Made by a program: the position numbers and the translations under genes
In this document: positions 47,092-55,283 of the stretch, piece by piece
How positions within the stretch are numbered: the first letter of the stretch is position 1
Layout of the letters: each line of letters begins with the position of its first letter
Notes under the pieces: model-generated
The model's input: the letters and a program-made list of their open reading frames with translations, nothing else
Told to the model about the DNA's origin: nothing
The model's database searches: none
Source: an uncultured Phycisphaerales bacterium
GTDB taxonomy: Bacteria > Planctomycetota > Phycisphaerae > Phycisphaerales > UBA1924
Direction of reading: 5' to 3'
Assembly (NCBI GenBank): GCA_937871915.1
Contig: CALMPG010000187.1
Span: 1 to 64,000 of the forward strand
DNA length: 64,000 nucleotides

Positions 47092-48522
47092 CTACCGATC
47101 GCCGTGACGGCCGCCGTTGCGCTGCATCCGACGGGCCAGAAGAAACGCCAGCTCCAGACTCTGCTCGTAGTTCAACCGCGGATCGCACGGCGACTGGTAG
47201 TTGCGGGCCAGGTCCGCCTCGCTCAGGCCGCGGGCCCCCCCCAGACACTCGGTCACATCCTCGCCGGTGAGCTCGAAGTGCACCCCGCCCAGCCGCGAAC
47301 CGCAGGCCTGATGGACGTCCCACGAGGCCTCCAGTTCCTCGGTAATCTCCGCAAACGACCGGGTCTTGGTCCCATTGGCCGTCGTCGTCGAGTTTCCATG
47401 CATCGGATCGCACGACCACAGCACCGGCCCGGCCTCCGGGCTGTCCCGCACCGCCCCGATCACCCCGGGGAGTTTCGCGCGGGTGTGCTTCGCGCCCAGC
47501 CGCACGATCAGGACGATCTTCCCCGCCTCACGCTCGGGATTGAGCACGCGCAGCAGCGAGACGATGTCCTCCGGTGCCGTTGTCGGCCCGATCTTCACGC
47601 CGATCGGATTCCGGATGCCCCGGAAATACTCCACGTGCGCCCCGTCGATCGACCGCGTCCGCTCCCCAAGCCACGGCAGGTGCGTGGCAAGGTTGTAGCA
47701 CCCGTCGCGGCGCGGCACAGTCCGCGTGTGCGCCGACTCATACAGCAGGTTCAGCCCCTCGTGGCTCGTGAAGAACTCCACGCTGTGGAGCTGCTCCACC
47801 GTGCGCTCGCCGATCGCCTCCATGAACCGCAGCCCCTCGGCGAGACGCTCGGTCATCCGCTGGTACTCGTCCCGCAGATCGCCCGGCAGCCCCGCGTGGG
47901 CCATGAAGCCCAGGTCCCAATACTCCGGATGGTGGATGTCGGCAAAGCCCCCGTCGAGCAGGGCGCGGATGAAGTTCAGCGTCATCGCCGCGTGCGCGTG
48001 CCCCGCGAGCATGTGTGTCGGGTCCGGCCGGCGCGCCTCGGGTGTGAACTCCGGACGGTTCACCAGGTCGCCGTAGTACGACGGGAGCGTGACGGGAACG
48101 CCGTCGATCGTCCGTGTCTCGGTCGTGCTCGAGCGCGGCTTGGCATACTGCCCCGCAAACCGCCCCACACGGATCACCGGTTTCTTCCCCGCGTACACCA
48201 GCACCACCGACATCTGCAAGAGGATCTTCAGCTTGCTCGCGATCGACTCGGCGCGGCAGTCGCCCACCTGCTCGGCGCAGTCCCCCCCTTGCAACAAAAA
48301 CCGCTTCCCCTGCTGCGCCTCGGCGATCTGCGCCTTGAGCCGCTCGATCTCCCAACTCGTCACCAGCGGCGGCAGCGTGCGAAGCCGGGCATACGCCGCG
48401 TCCACCGCCGCGCGATCGGGATAGACGATCTGCTGGGCGTGGAGTTTGGAACGCCAGGAATCGGGTGCCCAGTTGGGGGGGGCTGCCGGGGCTGCATGCG
48501 TATTGGAATGAGGCGCGGGCAT
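47092..48522 (-). CDS. Class II 3-deoxy-7-phosphoheptulonate (DAHP) synthase
   Basis: The 476-residue enzyme condenses PEP and erythrose 4-phosphate in the first step of the shikimate pathway. It is the plant/actinobacterial class II type: 'LQGGDCAEQVGDCRAESIASKLKILLQMS', 'GRFAGQYAKPRSS', 'THEGLNLLYESAHTR' (seen as 'TSHEGLNLLYESAHTR'), 'GVKIGPTT' and 'WSCDPMHGNS'. Metal ligands (the early Cys, His and Glu, and a late Asp) are present in these blocks. With pabB at 10 kb, it shows part of the chorismate route, though the two are unlinked. Confidence 0.95.
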   Translation of the reverse strand: MPAPHSNTHAAPAAPPNWAPDSWRSKLHAQQIVYPDRAAVDAAYARLRTLPPLVTSWEIERLKAQIAEAQQGKRFLLQGGDCAEQVGDCRAESIASKLKILLQMSVVLVYAGKKPVIRVGRFAGQYAKPRSSTTETRTIDGVPVTLPSYYGDLVNRPEFTPEARRPDPTHMLAGHAHAAMTLNFIRALLDGGFADIHHPEYWDLGFMAHAGLPGDLRDEYQRMTERLAEGLRFMEAIGERTVEQLHSVEFFTSHEGLNLLYESAHTRTVPRRDGCYNLATHLPWLGERTRSIDGAHVEYFRGIRNPIGVKIGPTTAPEDIVSLLRVLNPEREAGKIVLIVRLGAKHTRAKLPGVIGAVRDSPEAGPVLWSCDPMHGNSTTTANGTKTRSFAEITEELEASWDVHQACGSRLGGVHFELTGEDVTECLGGARGLSEADLARNYQSPCDPRLNYEQSLELAFLLARRMQRNGGRHGDR

Positions 48523-48783
48523 GGGATATTGGGCTCGGAGAGTGGCAAAGCGTATTCGGCGGGAGGAACTTCATCGTCGCTCGCAGGGACTTTCGTCAGG
48601 CAAATCGCATATACCGCTTATGACGGGACGCGACGCGGTCGATGGCCACAGATCGGCACGGGCTTTCCAGCACGCACCGATCGCCGGAACTCGCTCGCGG
48701 GGGCGAAACCGGCGGGAGAAGAGGCCGCAACGTGCGGCGTGAGACTCAATGCACCGCCCGCACGACACGAAGGAATCGCAGCC

Positions 48784-49029
48784 ATGATGACTCGCACGAT
48801 GAAGAACAAGAAGCGGATGATGACCAAGAAGTCCAAGATGACGAAGAACAAGAAGCGCACCACGACCGGCAAGAAGCGCATGACCGCCCGCACCTCCGGC
48901 ATGAAGCGCACCACCGCCCGCAAGACCGCCCGCAAGACCATGAACAAGTCCAAGCGCATGTCCGCCAAGGGCACGGTCAAGAACTACTCGTTCTCGGCCT
49001 ACCGCACCTCGAAGCGCAAGGCGGCCTGA
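48784..49029 (+). CDS. Very basic Lys/Arg/Thr/Met-rich small protein, histone-like composition
   Basis: Of 81 residues roughly 40% are Lys or Arg and about 14% Met. There are loosely repeated 'KKRMT', 'KRTT' and 'ARKTARKT' units and almost no acidic residues. Only the last 20 residues ('VKNYSFSAYRTSKRKAA') have aromatic residues. Composition suggests nucleic-acid binding, like small bacterial H1-like proteins or ribosome-associated basic proteins. This is inference from composition. AAGGA precedes the double-ATG start at a good distance. The long frame in which it sits is a shadow of the DAHP synthase gene on the other strand. Confidence 0.7.
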   Translation: MMTRTMKNKKRMMTKKSKMTKNKKRTTTGKKRMTARTSGMKRTTARKTARKTMNKSKRMSAKGTVKNYSFSAYRTSKRKAA

Positions 49030-49070
49030 GAACGTTCCGGCCCTCCTTCTGACCGGATGGCGAGACGAGA

Positions 49071-50300
49071 TCAACCACAAGCCGGGCCGCGTGCGAGAGC
49101 GCGGCCCGGCTTGTGCCTTTGCCACGCCTCGGCGTGCAGCCGCAGAAAGCGCCCCACGCTCGCCCGAATGGTCATCGGCGCAAGCCGCGCTCGCGCGGCC
49201 GCCCCCATGGCTGTTCGCTCGCCCGAACCGGTGATGAGCCGGACCAACCCCTCGATCCACCCATCGTCGCAAGCGGTCGAGAGCACCAGGCCGGTGCGAT
49301 CGTGCTCAACGATGGTGCCCGGCCCTCCCAGGTCGGAGACAATGGCCGCCAGCCCGGAGGCCTGGGCCTCCATCACGGCCTGCCCCAGCGTGTCCGTCGT
49401 GGACGGAAACACGAACATGTCGCTCGACGCGTACAAGGTCGCGAGCTCGCCGCCATGCCGAAAGCCCGCGAAGCAGGCATCGTGCCCTGCGAGCGTTTGC
49501 CGCATGGCCGACAGGTGGGGGCCGCCGCCGACAACGACCAGTTGTGCGTCATGGCCGCGCCGCACACACTCGCCCCGAACCCGCGCCCAGAGCCGGGCCA
49601 GCATCGGCAGGTTCTTCTCCACGCTCACGCGACCGACGTAGAGCACCTTGATCGAGTTCCCTCTCACACCCCCGACCGACCCCCAGATCGTGCCGCCCGC
49701 ATCGCGATGCCGTGGATGAAACCCATCGGCATCGACGCCCGGCGGAAGACAGGCGATGCGCGAACCGGCAATGCCCGCCCGCCGAAGGCTCGGCACCGAC
49801 GCCGGCGAGCGTGCGATCACCAGATCAAACGGTGCATAGAACCACCGCAGCACCCCCTCGCCCAGGCGCGTCAGCACCGGATCATCCAGCAGCCGTTCGA
49901 TGTACGCGGGAAAGTCGGTGTGGAACGTCCCCACCAGCGGCAGGCCGCGCCGAAGTGCGTACCGGCGGCCGATCAGCCCCACCGGCCCCGGCGTTGAAAC
50001 ATGGACAACGTCGGGCGCAATCGCATCGGCCAGCCGCTCGAGGGCCCCGGGCCGGGGGATCGCCAGATCAATCGCCGCGTACCCCGGCAACGGTCGTGCA
50101 TAGAGCGGCGGAGAGATGTGGACGTTGGGGCGCGCCGGCGACCCGAGGCGCGTGCAGGCCAGCACATGCAGACGCTCGGGCGCGTGCGCTGCCAGGGCGT
50201 TGACGAATCGCGATACGCCGTTGACGTCGGCGATGGTGTCGGTGAACAGCGCGACGCGGGGCGTCGGCGATGCGGCAACCCCGCCGCCTCGCCGGTCCAT
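49071..50300 (-). CDS. Family 4 (GT-B) glycosyltransferase
   Basis: The 409-residue protein has an N-terminal half with 'RVALFTDTIADVNGVSRFVNALAAHAPE...' and 'TFHTDFPAYIERLL', followed by the C-terminal donor domain with 'VLYVGRVSVEKNLPMLARLW', 'VVVGGGPHLSAMRQTL' and 'MFVFPSTTDTLGQAVMEAQASGL'. The E-x7-E-like 'SSDMFVFPS..TLGQAVMEA' block binds the nucleotide-sugar. It is similar to alpha-mannosyltransferases that build glycolipids. GGAAGG precedes the chosen ATG. A longer in-frame ORF upstream is less convincing. The hairpin at its 3' end is shared with the convergent basic-protein gene. Confidence 0.88.
   Translation of the reverse strand: MDRRGGGVAASPTPRVALFTDTIADVNGVSRFVNALAAHAPERLHVLACTRLGSPARPNVHISPPLYARPLPGYAAIDLAIPRPGALERLADAIAPDVVHVSTPGPVGLIGRRYALRRGLPLVGTFHTDFPAYIERLLDDPVLTRLGEGVLRWFYAPFDLVIARSPASVPSLRRAGIAGSRIACLPPGVDADGFHPRHRDAGGTIWGSVGGVRGNSIKVLYVGRVSVEKNLPMLARLWARVRGECVRRGHDAQLVVVGGGPHLSAMRQTLAGHDACFAGFRHGGELATLYASSDMFVFPSTTDTLGQAVMEAQASGLAAIVSDLGGPGTIVEHDRTGLVLSTACDDGWIEGLVRLITGSGERTAMGAAARARLAPMTIRASVGRFLRLHAEAWQRHKPGRALARGPACG
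49081..49110. terminator. Bidirectional hairpin between the basic-protein gene and the GT4 gene
   Basis: An 11-bp perfect stem (GCCGGGCCGCG / CGCGGCCCGGC) with an 8-nt loop is followed by TTGTG on both strands. It lies at the 3' end of two convergent genes and overlaps the last codons of the glycosyltransferase. Confidence 0.6.
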
Positions 50301-50663
50301 CCAGCCCTTCCGCGTGGGCGCGTGCCCAGGTGGTGGTTCGAGCACAAGCACGCCCGAAGCATAAACGAAAGCTCCCCGGCCGGGGAGGCAATCCGGCCGG
50401 GGGCTTTCAGATACACCGACCCACCTTGGCGCGCCGCACGCGGCGACAAGCCGCGACGGCCACGCCACACCCAATGTGCAATTCCTGCGCGTCCCTGGCG
50501 AGCGCCCGTCGCCGCCGCGCTGTGAAAAGAGGCCGACCTTGCGGCCCTGACCGTTCGGCCGCGCGCCGCCACGCCTCAAGCCCCGGTTGTATCGGACTCC
50601 GCTCAAAGCCAAACCCCGCGCCCAGGGCCCATCGGCGCCCCCACACCGCTAAACTCCCGACCC
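50301..50663. other. 363-bp divergent region with a long hairpin
   Basis: Between the GT4 and coaD starts there is a long imperfect inverted repeat (50367-50383 with 50393-50408): about 16 paired bases with one bulge, with GAAAGC/GCTTTC at its base and a CCGGCCGG core. On the minus strand it is followed by GTTTATG, so it could be a terminator or leader structure upstream of the GT4 gene. On the + strand it has no T run. No RNA gene was recognised in the rest. Confidence 0.45.
50650..50655 (+). promoter_or_regulatory. Putative -10 (TAAACT), coaD
   Basis: TAAACT lies 8 nt before the coaD ATG. The 14 bases ending with the start codon are identical to those before sucD. Confidence 0.5.
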
Positions 50664-51260
50664 ATGAGCCCCTCCAAGGGACATTCCCGAGCCAGACGCA
50701 CGCCCCACCTGGCCATGTTCCCCGGCTCGTTCGATCCCGTCACCTACGGCCACCTCGACGTGATCCGGCGCGGCCGGCGGCTCTTCGACGGCCTCGTCGT
50801 CGCCGTGGGCCGCCACCCCGGCAAGGACCCCCTCTTCAGCCCCGAGGAGAGGGTGGAAATGCTCGAGGCCCTCGTGCAAAGAATCGTCCGCGATGAACCC
50901 GGCGAGGCCGAGGTCCGCGTCGAGTCCTTCGCCGGCCTCACCGTGGACTTCGCCCGCGAGATGGGCGCCACCGTCCTCCTGCGCGGCATCCGCAACCTCT
51001 CCGACCTGCAGAGCGAGGTGCAGCAGGCCCTGACGAACCGCCAGGTCGCGGGCCTGGAAACCGCGTTCATCGTCGCCGGCCAGGACTTCGCCTACACCTC
51101 CAGCTCGCTCATCAAGCAGGTCACGGCCATGGCCGAGGACCCAAGTGCACTCAAGACGATGGTCCCGCCGGAGGTCGTCAAGCGCCTGAAGCAAAAGAAG
51201 AAAGAGGGCCACCCGGCCCTGGCCCGCCTTCTCAACGGCGACGCCGGGCGGGAGGCATAG
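50664..51260 (+). CDS. coaD: Phosphopantetheine adenylyltransferase
   Basis: The 198-residue protein transfers AMP from ATP to 4'-phosphopantetheine, the penultimate step of coenzyme A synthesis. Key motifs: '[17 protein letters not shown]' with the T/HxGH-type nucleotide site, '[23 protein letters not shown]', and the C-terminal '[12 protein letters not shown]'. It carries about 15 extra basic residues at the N-terminus and a longer Lys-rich tail than usual. The next gene begins 3 nt after its stop. Confidence 0.95.
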   Translation: MSPSKGHSRARRTPHLAMFPGSFDPVTYGHLDVIRRGRRLFDGLVVAVGRHPGKDPLFSPEERVEMLEALVQRIVRDEPGEAEVRVESFAGLTVDFAREMGATVLLRGIRNLSDLQSEVQQALTNRQVAGLETAFIVAGQDFAYTSSSLIKQVTAMAEDPSALKTMVPPEVVKRLKQKKKEGHPALARLLNGDAGREA

Positions 51261-51263
51261 GCG

Positions 51264-51944
51264 ATGGACCTGCGCGTCATCTCCATCGGCGCTCTCGCGG
51301 CCAACCCGTTCTGGAACGAGAAGGGCGCGGTCCGCACCGGCCACGCCACCTGCACCCTCGTCCGCACCGGCAAGCACGCGATCATCGTCGATCCCGGCCT
51401 CCCGCCCACCATCATCGCCGCCCGTCTCAACGAGCGCACCGGCCTGCGCGCCGAGGACATCACCCACGTCTTCCTCACCACCTTCAAGCCCGAAACCATG
51501 CGCGGCGTCATGGCCTTCGAGAAAGCCCTGTGGTGGATCGCCCAGGACGAGCGCGAGGGCGTCGGCATCCCGCTCGTTGGAGCGCTCCAGAAAGCCGCGG
51601 CCGACGGCGACGACGAACTCCGCAAGCATCTCGAGCAGGACGTCGCCGTGCTCCGCCGCTGCGAGGCCGCGCCGGATCGCCTCGGCGAGGGCGTGGACCT
51701 CTTCCCCCTCCCGGGCGTCACGCCCGGCTGCTGCGGCCTGCTCTGCACCACGCCCCGTACCACCACGCTCATCTGTGGCGACGCGATTCCGACCGTGGAA
51801 CACCTCGAGCGCGGCCAGGTCCTGCAATCCGCCGTCGATGTCATGAAGGCCCGCGAGAGTTTCGGCGAGGCCGTCGAGATCGCCGACTTTCTCGTCCCCG
51901 GGCGCGACAACCTCTCCCCCAGCCCCGTCAAGCGGCCGTTCTAG
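51264..51944 (+). CDS. MBL-fold protein with metal-binding motif lost
   Basis: The 226-residue protein keeps the metallo-beta-lactamase outline: '[19 protein letters not shown]' strand-turn, '[22 protein letters not shown]', '[27 protein letters not shown]' and '[12 protein letters not shown]'. The HxHxDH motif expected after 'HVFLT' is replaced by 'TFKPETMRG', the later His in 'PGHTPG' is Val, and the final 'PGH' His is Arg. Only the GDA Asp remains. It is therefore probably not a zinc hydrolase. It starts 3 nt after coaD, so the two are co-transcribed. The role is unknown. Confidence 0.8.
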   Translation: MDLRVISIGALAANPFWNEKGAVRTGHATCTLVRTGKHAIIVDPGLPPTIIAARLNERTGLRAEDITHVFLTTFKPETMRGVMAFEKALWWIAQDEREGVGIPLVGALQKAAADGDDELRKHLEQDVAVLRRCEAAPDRLGEGVDLFPLPGVTPGCCGLLCTTPRTTTLICGDAIPTVEHLERGQVLQSAVDVMKARESFGEAVEIADFLVPGRDNLSPSPVKRPF

Positions 51945-51995
51945 AGCCTCGACGCTCGAAGCACCACGAACGTCGCAGGACCGATAGTGGGGCCG

Positions 51996-52001
51996 TACAC
52001 T
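51996..52001 (+). promoter_or_regulatory. Putative -10 (TACACT), sucD
   Basis: TACACT lies 8 nt before the sucD ATG, at the same spacing and with the same following bases (CCCGACCC) as at coaD. Confidence 0.5.
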
Positions 52002-52009
52002 CCCGACCC

Positions 52010-53008
52010 ATGTCCATCCTCATCGACGCCAATACCAAGGTCATCTGTCAGGGCATCACCGGCGGCTTCGGCGGCCAGCACACCAAGGCGTGCTTCCGCT
52101 ACGGCACGCAGATCGTCGGCGGCGTCACCCCCGGCAAGGGCGGCCAGAAGTTCGAAGTCGACGCGGACGCGAGCGTCCCCATCTTCGACACCGTCGACCA
52201 GGCCGTCCGCGCCACCGGCGCCGACGCCACCATGATCTTCGTCCCCCCGGCCTTCGCCGCCGACGCCATCCTCGAAGCCGCCGACGCGGGCGTTCGGGTC
52301 ATCTGCTGCATCACCGAGGGCATCCCCGTCAACGACATGGTCCGGGCCCGGGCTGTGCTCGACGAGATGAACTGCGCCAGCGCCGAGAATGATCGCATCA
52401 CCCTCGTCGGCCCCAACTGCCCCGGCGTCATCACCCCCGGCCGCAAGACCGGCGGCGGCGAGACCTCCGCCGACGTCTACACCTCCAAGGCCAAGGGCGG
52501 CGGCGGGTGCAAGATCGGCATCATGCCCGGCTACATCCACACCCACGTCAGCGAGTCGCGCACCGGCAAGGCCGTCGGCATCGTCAGCCGCTCCGGAACC
52601 CTCACCTACGAGGCCGTCTGGCAGACCTCCCGCCTCGGCCTCGGCCAGAGCACCTGCATCGGCATCGGCGGCGACCCGCTGCGCGGCATGTCGCACATCG
52701 ACTGCATCCGCCTCTTCGAGGCCGATCCCGACACCCACGGCATCCTCATGATCGGCGAGATCGGCGGCGCCGACGAGATCATGGCCGCCGAGTACATCAA
52801 GGCCAACGTGAAGAAGCCCGTCGCGGCGTTCATCGCCGGCCGCACCGCACCCCCCGGCAAGCGCATGGGCCACGCCGGGGCGATCATCGGCGGGGCCGAC
52901 GACACCGCCGACGCCAAGATCGCCGCGCTGCAGAAGGCCGGCGCGAGAGTCGCCATGAGCCCCGCGGACATGGGGACGATGATGGCGCAGGCGATGGGCC
53001 TGGCCTGA
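52010..53008 (+). CDS. sucD: Succinyl-CoA synthetase alpha subunit
   Basis: The 332-residue protein has the CoA-binding Rossmann domain ('[35 protein letters not shown]') and the ligase domain with the phosphorylated H288 in '[13 protein letters not shown]'. It works with the beta subunit SucC to interconvert succinyl-CoA and succinate with nucleotide formation. The central region ('[27 protein letters not shown]') is longer than in E. coli SucD (about 289 residues). No sucC is adjacent or elsewhere in the window, which is unusual because the genes are normally paired. Confidence 0.92.
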   Translation: MSILIDANTKVICQGITGGFGGQHTKACFRYGTQIVGGVTPGKGGQKFEVDADASVPIFDTVDQAVRATGADATMIFVPPAFAADAILEAADAGVRVICCITEGIPVNDMVRARAVLDEMNCASAENDRITLVGPNCPGVITPGRKTGGGETSADVYTSKAKGGGGCKIGIMPGYIHTHVSESRTGKAVGIVSRSGTLTYEAVWQTSRLGLGQSTCIGIGGDPLRGMSHIDCIRLFEADPDTHGILMIGEIGGADEIMAAEYIKANVKKPVAAFIAGRTAPPGKRMGHAGAIIGGADDTADAKIAALQKAGARVAMSPADMGTMMAQAMGLA

Positions 53009-53083
53009 TACCCGACTTCGTCGCGCCATCCCACCGTGCAAACCGGAACCCCGGATCCGCGCGGGGCAGCGCCTCGCGGGTGC

Positions 53084-53100
53084 ATATGCTTGTTGCAACA
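53084..53100. promoter_or_regulatory. Palindromic operator upstream of marR
   Basis: ATATGCTTGTTGCAACA includes the perfect palindrome TGTTGCAACA and a possible -10 (TATGCT). The same 17-bp element, with one change, lies upstream of pirin. Confidence 0.6.
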
Positions 53101-53119
53101 GGTAGTGGAGCCCGCCCCG

Positions 53120-53668
53120 ATGGCCAAAACGCCCGGACACCCCGCCCGATCCGGCCTCTCCGCCGAGATCGGCAAGCGCCGACCCTTCGAGCAGTCCGAG
53201 GTCGAGGCCTTCCTCAACATCGTCCGCACCGCCGGCATCCTCGAGAGCGAGGCCGGGCGGTTCTTCAAGGCCTTCAACCTCTCCGCGCCGCAATACAACG
53301 CCCTCCGCATCCTGCGCGGCCATCTGGCCGACGCCAAGCACGGCGTCCCCAGCCAGACCATCGGCGAGGAACTCGTGGCCCAGGTCCCCGATGTCACCCG
53401 CCTCGTCGATCGCCTCGTCGAGGCCGGCCTCGCCGAGCGGTCCCGAACCGAAAGCGACCGTCGCATGGTCCTCGTGCGAATCACCAAGGCGGGCCTCGAT
53501 CTCCTGGCCAGGATCGACAGGCCCCTCGCCGACCTCCACGCCCAGCAACTCGGCCACCTCTCCAAGGCCGACCTCGCGGCCATCAGCCGCCTCATGGTGC
53601 GGGCCCGCACGCGCCCCGGCTCGAGTGGTCCAGCGGAGGGGAATGTGCGGAAACGCTGTCCGGAATGA
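53120..53668 (+). CDS. MarR family transcriptional regulator
   Basis: The 182-residue protein is a winged-helix regulator: 'FFKAFNLSAPQYNALRILRG' (helices 2-3), recognition helix region 'QTIGEELVAQVPDVTRLVDRLVEAGLAERSRTESDRRMVLVRIT' with the wing Asp-Arg, and a C-terminal dimerisation helix. It probably represses its own gene and pirin, because the same palindromic element precedes both. GGAG lies upstream of the ATG. The conserved domain begins at about residue 30 after a basic leader. Confidence 0.88.
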   Translation: MAKTPGHPARSGLSAEIGKRRPFEQSEVEAFLNIVRTAGILESEAGRFFKAFNLSAPQYNALRILRGHLADAKHGVPSQTIGEELVAQVPDVTRLVDRLVEAGLAERSRTESDRRMVLVRITKAGLDLLARIDRPLADLHAQQLGHLSKADLAAISRLMVRARTRPGSSGPAEGNVRKRCPE

Positions 53669-53705
53669 ACCCAGCGGGCGCGAACCCGATTGATCGGGCG
53701 GCGTA

Positions 53706-53722
53706 ATATGCTTGTTGAAACA
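53706..53722. promoter_or_regulatory. Palindromic operator upstream of pirin
   Basis: ATATGCTTGTTGAAACA is identical at 16 of 17 positions to the element before marR. It lies 48 bp before the pirin ATG and overlaps a likely -10 (TATGCT). Confidence 0.6.
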
Positions 53723-53770
53723 ACCAAAACTGCGACGGCCCCCGCCGCCCTGCTCTCAATGGAGGTTCCC

Positions 53771-54469
53771 ATGATCACCGTCCGCCCCTCGTCCGAGCGC
53801 GGCCACTTCGACCACGGCTGGCTCAACACCTTCCACACCTTCTCCTTCGGCGGCTACCACGACCCGAAGAACATGCACTTCCGCTCCCTGCGCGTCATCA
53901 ACGAGGACGTCGTCGCCCCCGGGCGCGGCTTCGGCAAGCACCCCCACGACAACATGGAGATCCTCACCTGGGTCCTCTCCGGCTCCCTGGCCCACTCCGA
54001 CAGCCTCGGCAGCGAGCGCTCCCTGCGCCACGGCGAACTCCAGCGCATGAGCGCGGGCACCGGCATCGAGCACGCCGAGTACAACGGCTCCAAAACCGAG
54101 CCGGTGCACCTCCTGCAGGTCTGGATCCTGCCCAAGGAGCGCCACGCCCCGCCGCGCTACGACCAGAAGGAGTTCCCCGCCGAGGGCCGGCGCAACCGAC
54201 TGCAACTCCTTGCCTCCCCCGAGGCGGCCGACGGCTCCCTCTCCATCGGACAGGACGCCCGCATGCACGTGTCGGAGATCGACGCCGGAAAGTCGGTCAA
54301 GGCCGAGTTCGCGCCCGAGCGGAACGTCTGGGTGCAGGTCGCGCGCGGCTCCGTCTCCGTGAACGGCACCGCCCTCGCCCAGGGCGACGGCGCGGCCATC
54401 ACCGGCGAAACCGCCCTGGAGATCACCGCCGACGAGAACGCCGAGGTCATCGTCTTCGACTTGGCATAG
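53771..54469 (+). CDS. Pirin family protein (YhhW-like)
   Basis: The 232-residue bicupin has the metal-binding pirin motif 'HFDHGWLNTFHTFSFGGY' and 'GFGKHPHDNMEILTWVLSGSLAHSDSLG', with His/His/Glu ligands in the N-terminal cupin, then 'AGTGIEHAEYN' and a second, degenerate cupin. Some members act as quercetin dioxygenases and others as regulators. An ATG 63 nt upstream is in the same frame, but GGAGG and family conservation start at this ATG. It follows marR by about 100 bp and shares its upstream element. Confidence 0.9.
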   Translation: MITVRPSSERGHFDHGWLNTFHTFSFGGYHDPKNMHFRSLRVINEDVVAPGRGFGKHPHDNMEILTWVLSGSLAHSDSLGSERSLRHGELQRMSAGTGIEHAEYNGSKTEPVHLLQVWILPKERHAPPRYDQKEFPAEGRRNRLQLLASPEAADGSLSIGQDARMHVSEIDAGKSVKAEFAPERNVWVQVARGSVSVNGTALAQGDGAAITGETALEITADENAEVIVFDLA

Positions 54470-54484
54470 ACGAGCCCCGAACGC

Positions 54485-54512
54485 GGTGAGGGGTTTCGCA
54501 AGGCCCCTCACC
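54485..54512. terminator. Hairpin between pirin and the methyltransferase gene
   Basis: A 9-bp perfect stem (GGTGAGGGG / CCCCTCACC) lies between two convergent genes. There is no good T run, so termination is uncertain. Confidence 0.4.
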
Positions 54513-54526
54513 CCGTTCAAGGCTCA

Positions 54527-55186
54527 TCACTTCCGGCAGCGATAGATAAACGCCGGTGGCAGATTCGCCCACGCCCCGTGCACCATCTCCACCTCGCCGA
54601 ACAACCGCCGCAGTTCGGAGCGCAGGTGCCACGCGTTCCGCTTCACCAGCCCGAGGTGATACGCGAACGTGCGGAAGTGCCCCCCGGGCCGCAGCATCCG
54701 AGCCGTCGCCTCCAGGATCTCCGTGGTGAGCGCCGGCGGAAACGAGGCCCACCCCAGCCCGCTGATCACCGCGTCGAGCGTGCCGGGAGCGATCCCCTGC
54801 GCGCCGCAGAGATGCTCGATATTGGCCGCGCTGTCGATCACCACGGTCGCCCGCGGAAACTGCCGCGCCACCGCGCGGGCCATCCGCCGGTTGTACTCGA
54901 TGGCGATGAACGTGCCTGTGCCGCCCTCGGAGCGGGCCCACCCCTGCGGAATGCGCTCGAGCATCGCCCGCGTGAACACCCCGCTCCCCGGGCCGAACTC
55001 CACGATCGACGAGCACGCCCCCAGATCAATCCCCCGGACCATCCGATCCGCGAGAACCCGCGAACTCGGCGCGATCGCCGCCGTCGCCGCCGGATTGCGA
55101 AGAAACTCGCGCACGAACGAGGCCCGCGACCCGGACCGTTGTCGGGTTCGCGATGGACGCGGCGAATGGGCGGGGAGGGGGGACAT
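54527..55186 (-). CDS. SAM-dependent methyltransferase, phospholipid N-methyltransferase-like
   Basis: The 219-residue protein has a class I Rossmann core with motif I 'IVEFGPGSGVFTRAML'. 'FVREFLRNPAATAAIAPSSRVLADRMV' at the N-terminus and 'FIAIEYNRRMARAVARQFP' as motif II follow the pattern of bacterial phospholipid N-methyltransferases (PmtA/COG3963 type). 'GLGWASFPPALTTEILEATARML' matches the same family. It might methylate phosphatidylethanolamine, but the related rRNA dimethylase-like fold is an alternative. The start is chosen at the ATG before the basic leader. Confidence 0.8.
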   Translation of the reverse strand: MSPLPAHSPRPSRTRQRSGSRASFVREFLRNPAATAAIAPSSRVLADRMVRGIDLGACSSIVEFGPGSGVFTRAMLERIPQGWARSEGGTGTFIAIEYNRRMARAVARQFPRATVVIDSAANIEHLCGAQGIAPGTLDAVISGLGWASFPPALTTEILEATARMLRPGGHFRTFAYHLGLVKRNAWHLRSELRRLFGEVEMVHGAWANLPPAFIYRCRK

Positions 55187-55283
55187 GTGGTCTTGAGGTG
55201 CCACGAAGATCGGATGATTGGACGCCCGCGGCGCACAGGAAGTTCGTCCAGCCAAAGAAGAGACAAAGACCGAACATCGCCCG

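Noticed and set aside
46939..48783. Upstream part of the long + strand frame that ends in the basic protein
   Set aside because: This part is antisense to the DAHP synthase gene. Only the last 81 codons, with their own ribosome site, look real.
50407..50646. 79-codon minus-strand ORF, or a small RNA gene, between GT4 and coaD
   Set aside because: The ORF has no ribosome site or known features. I compared the region by eye with SRP RNA, tmRNA, RNase P RNA and 6S patterns and saw no defining motif.
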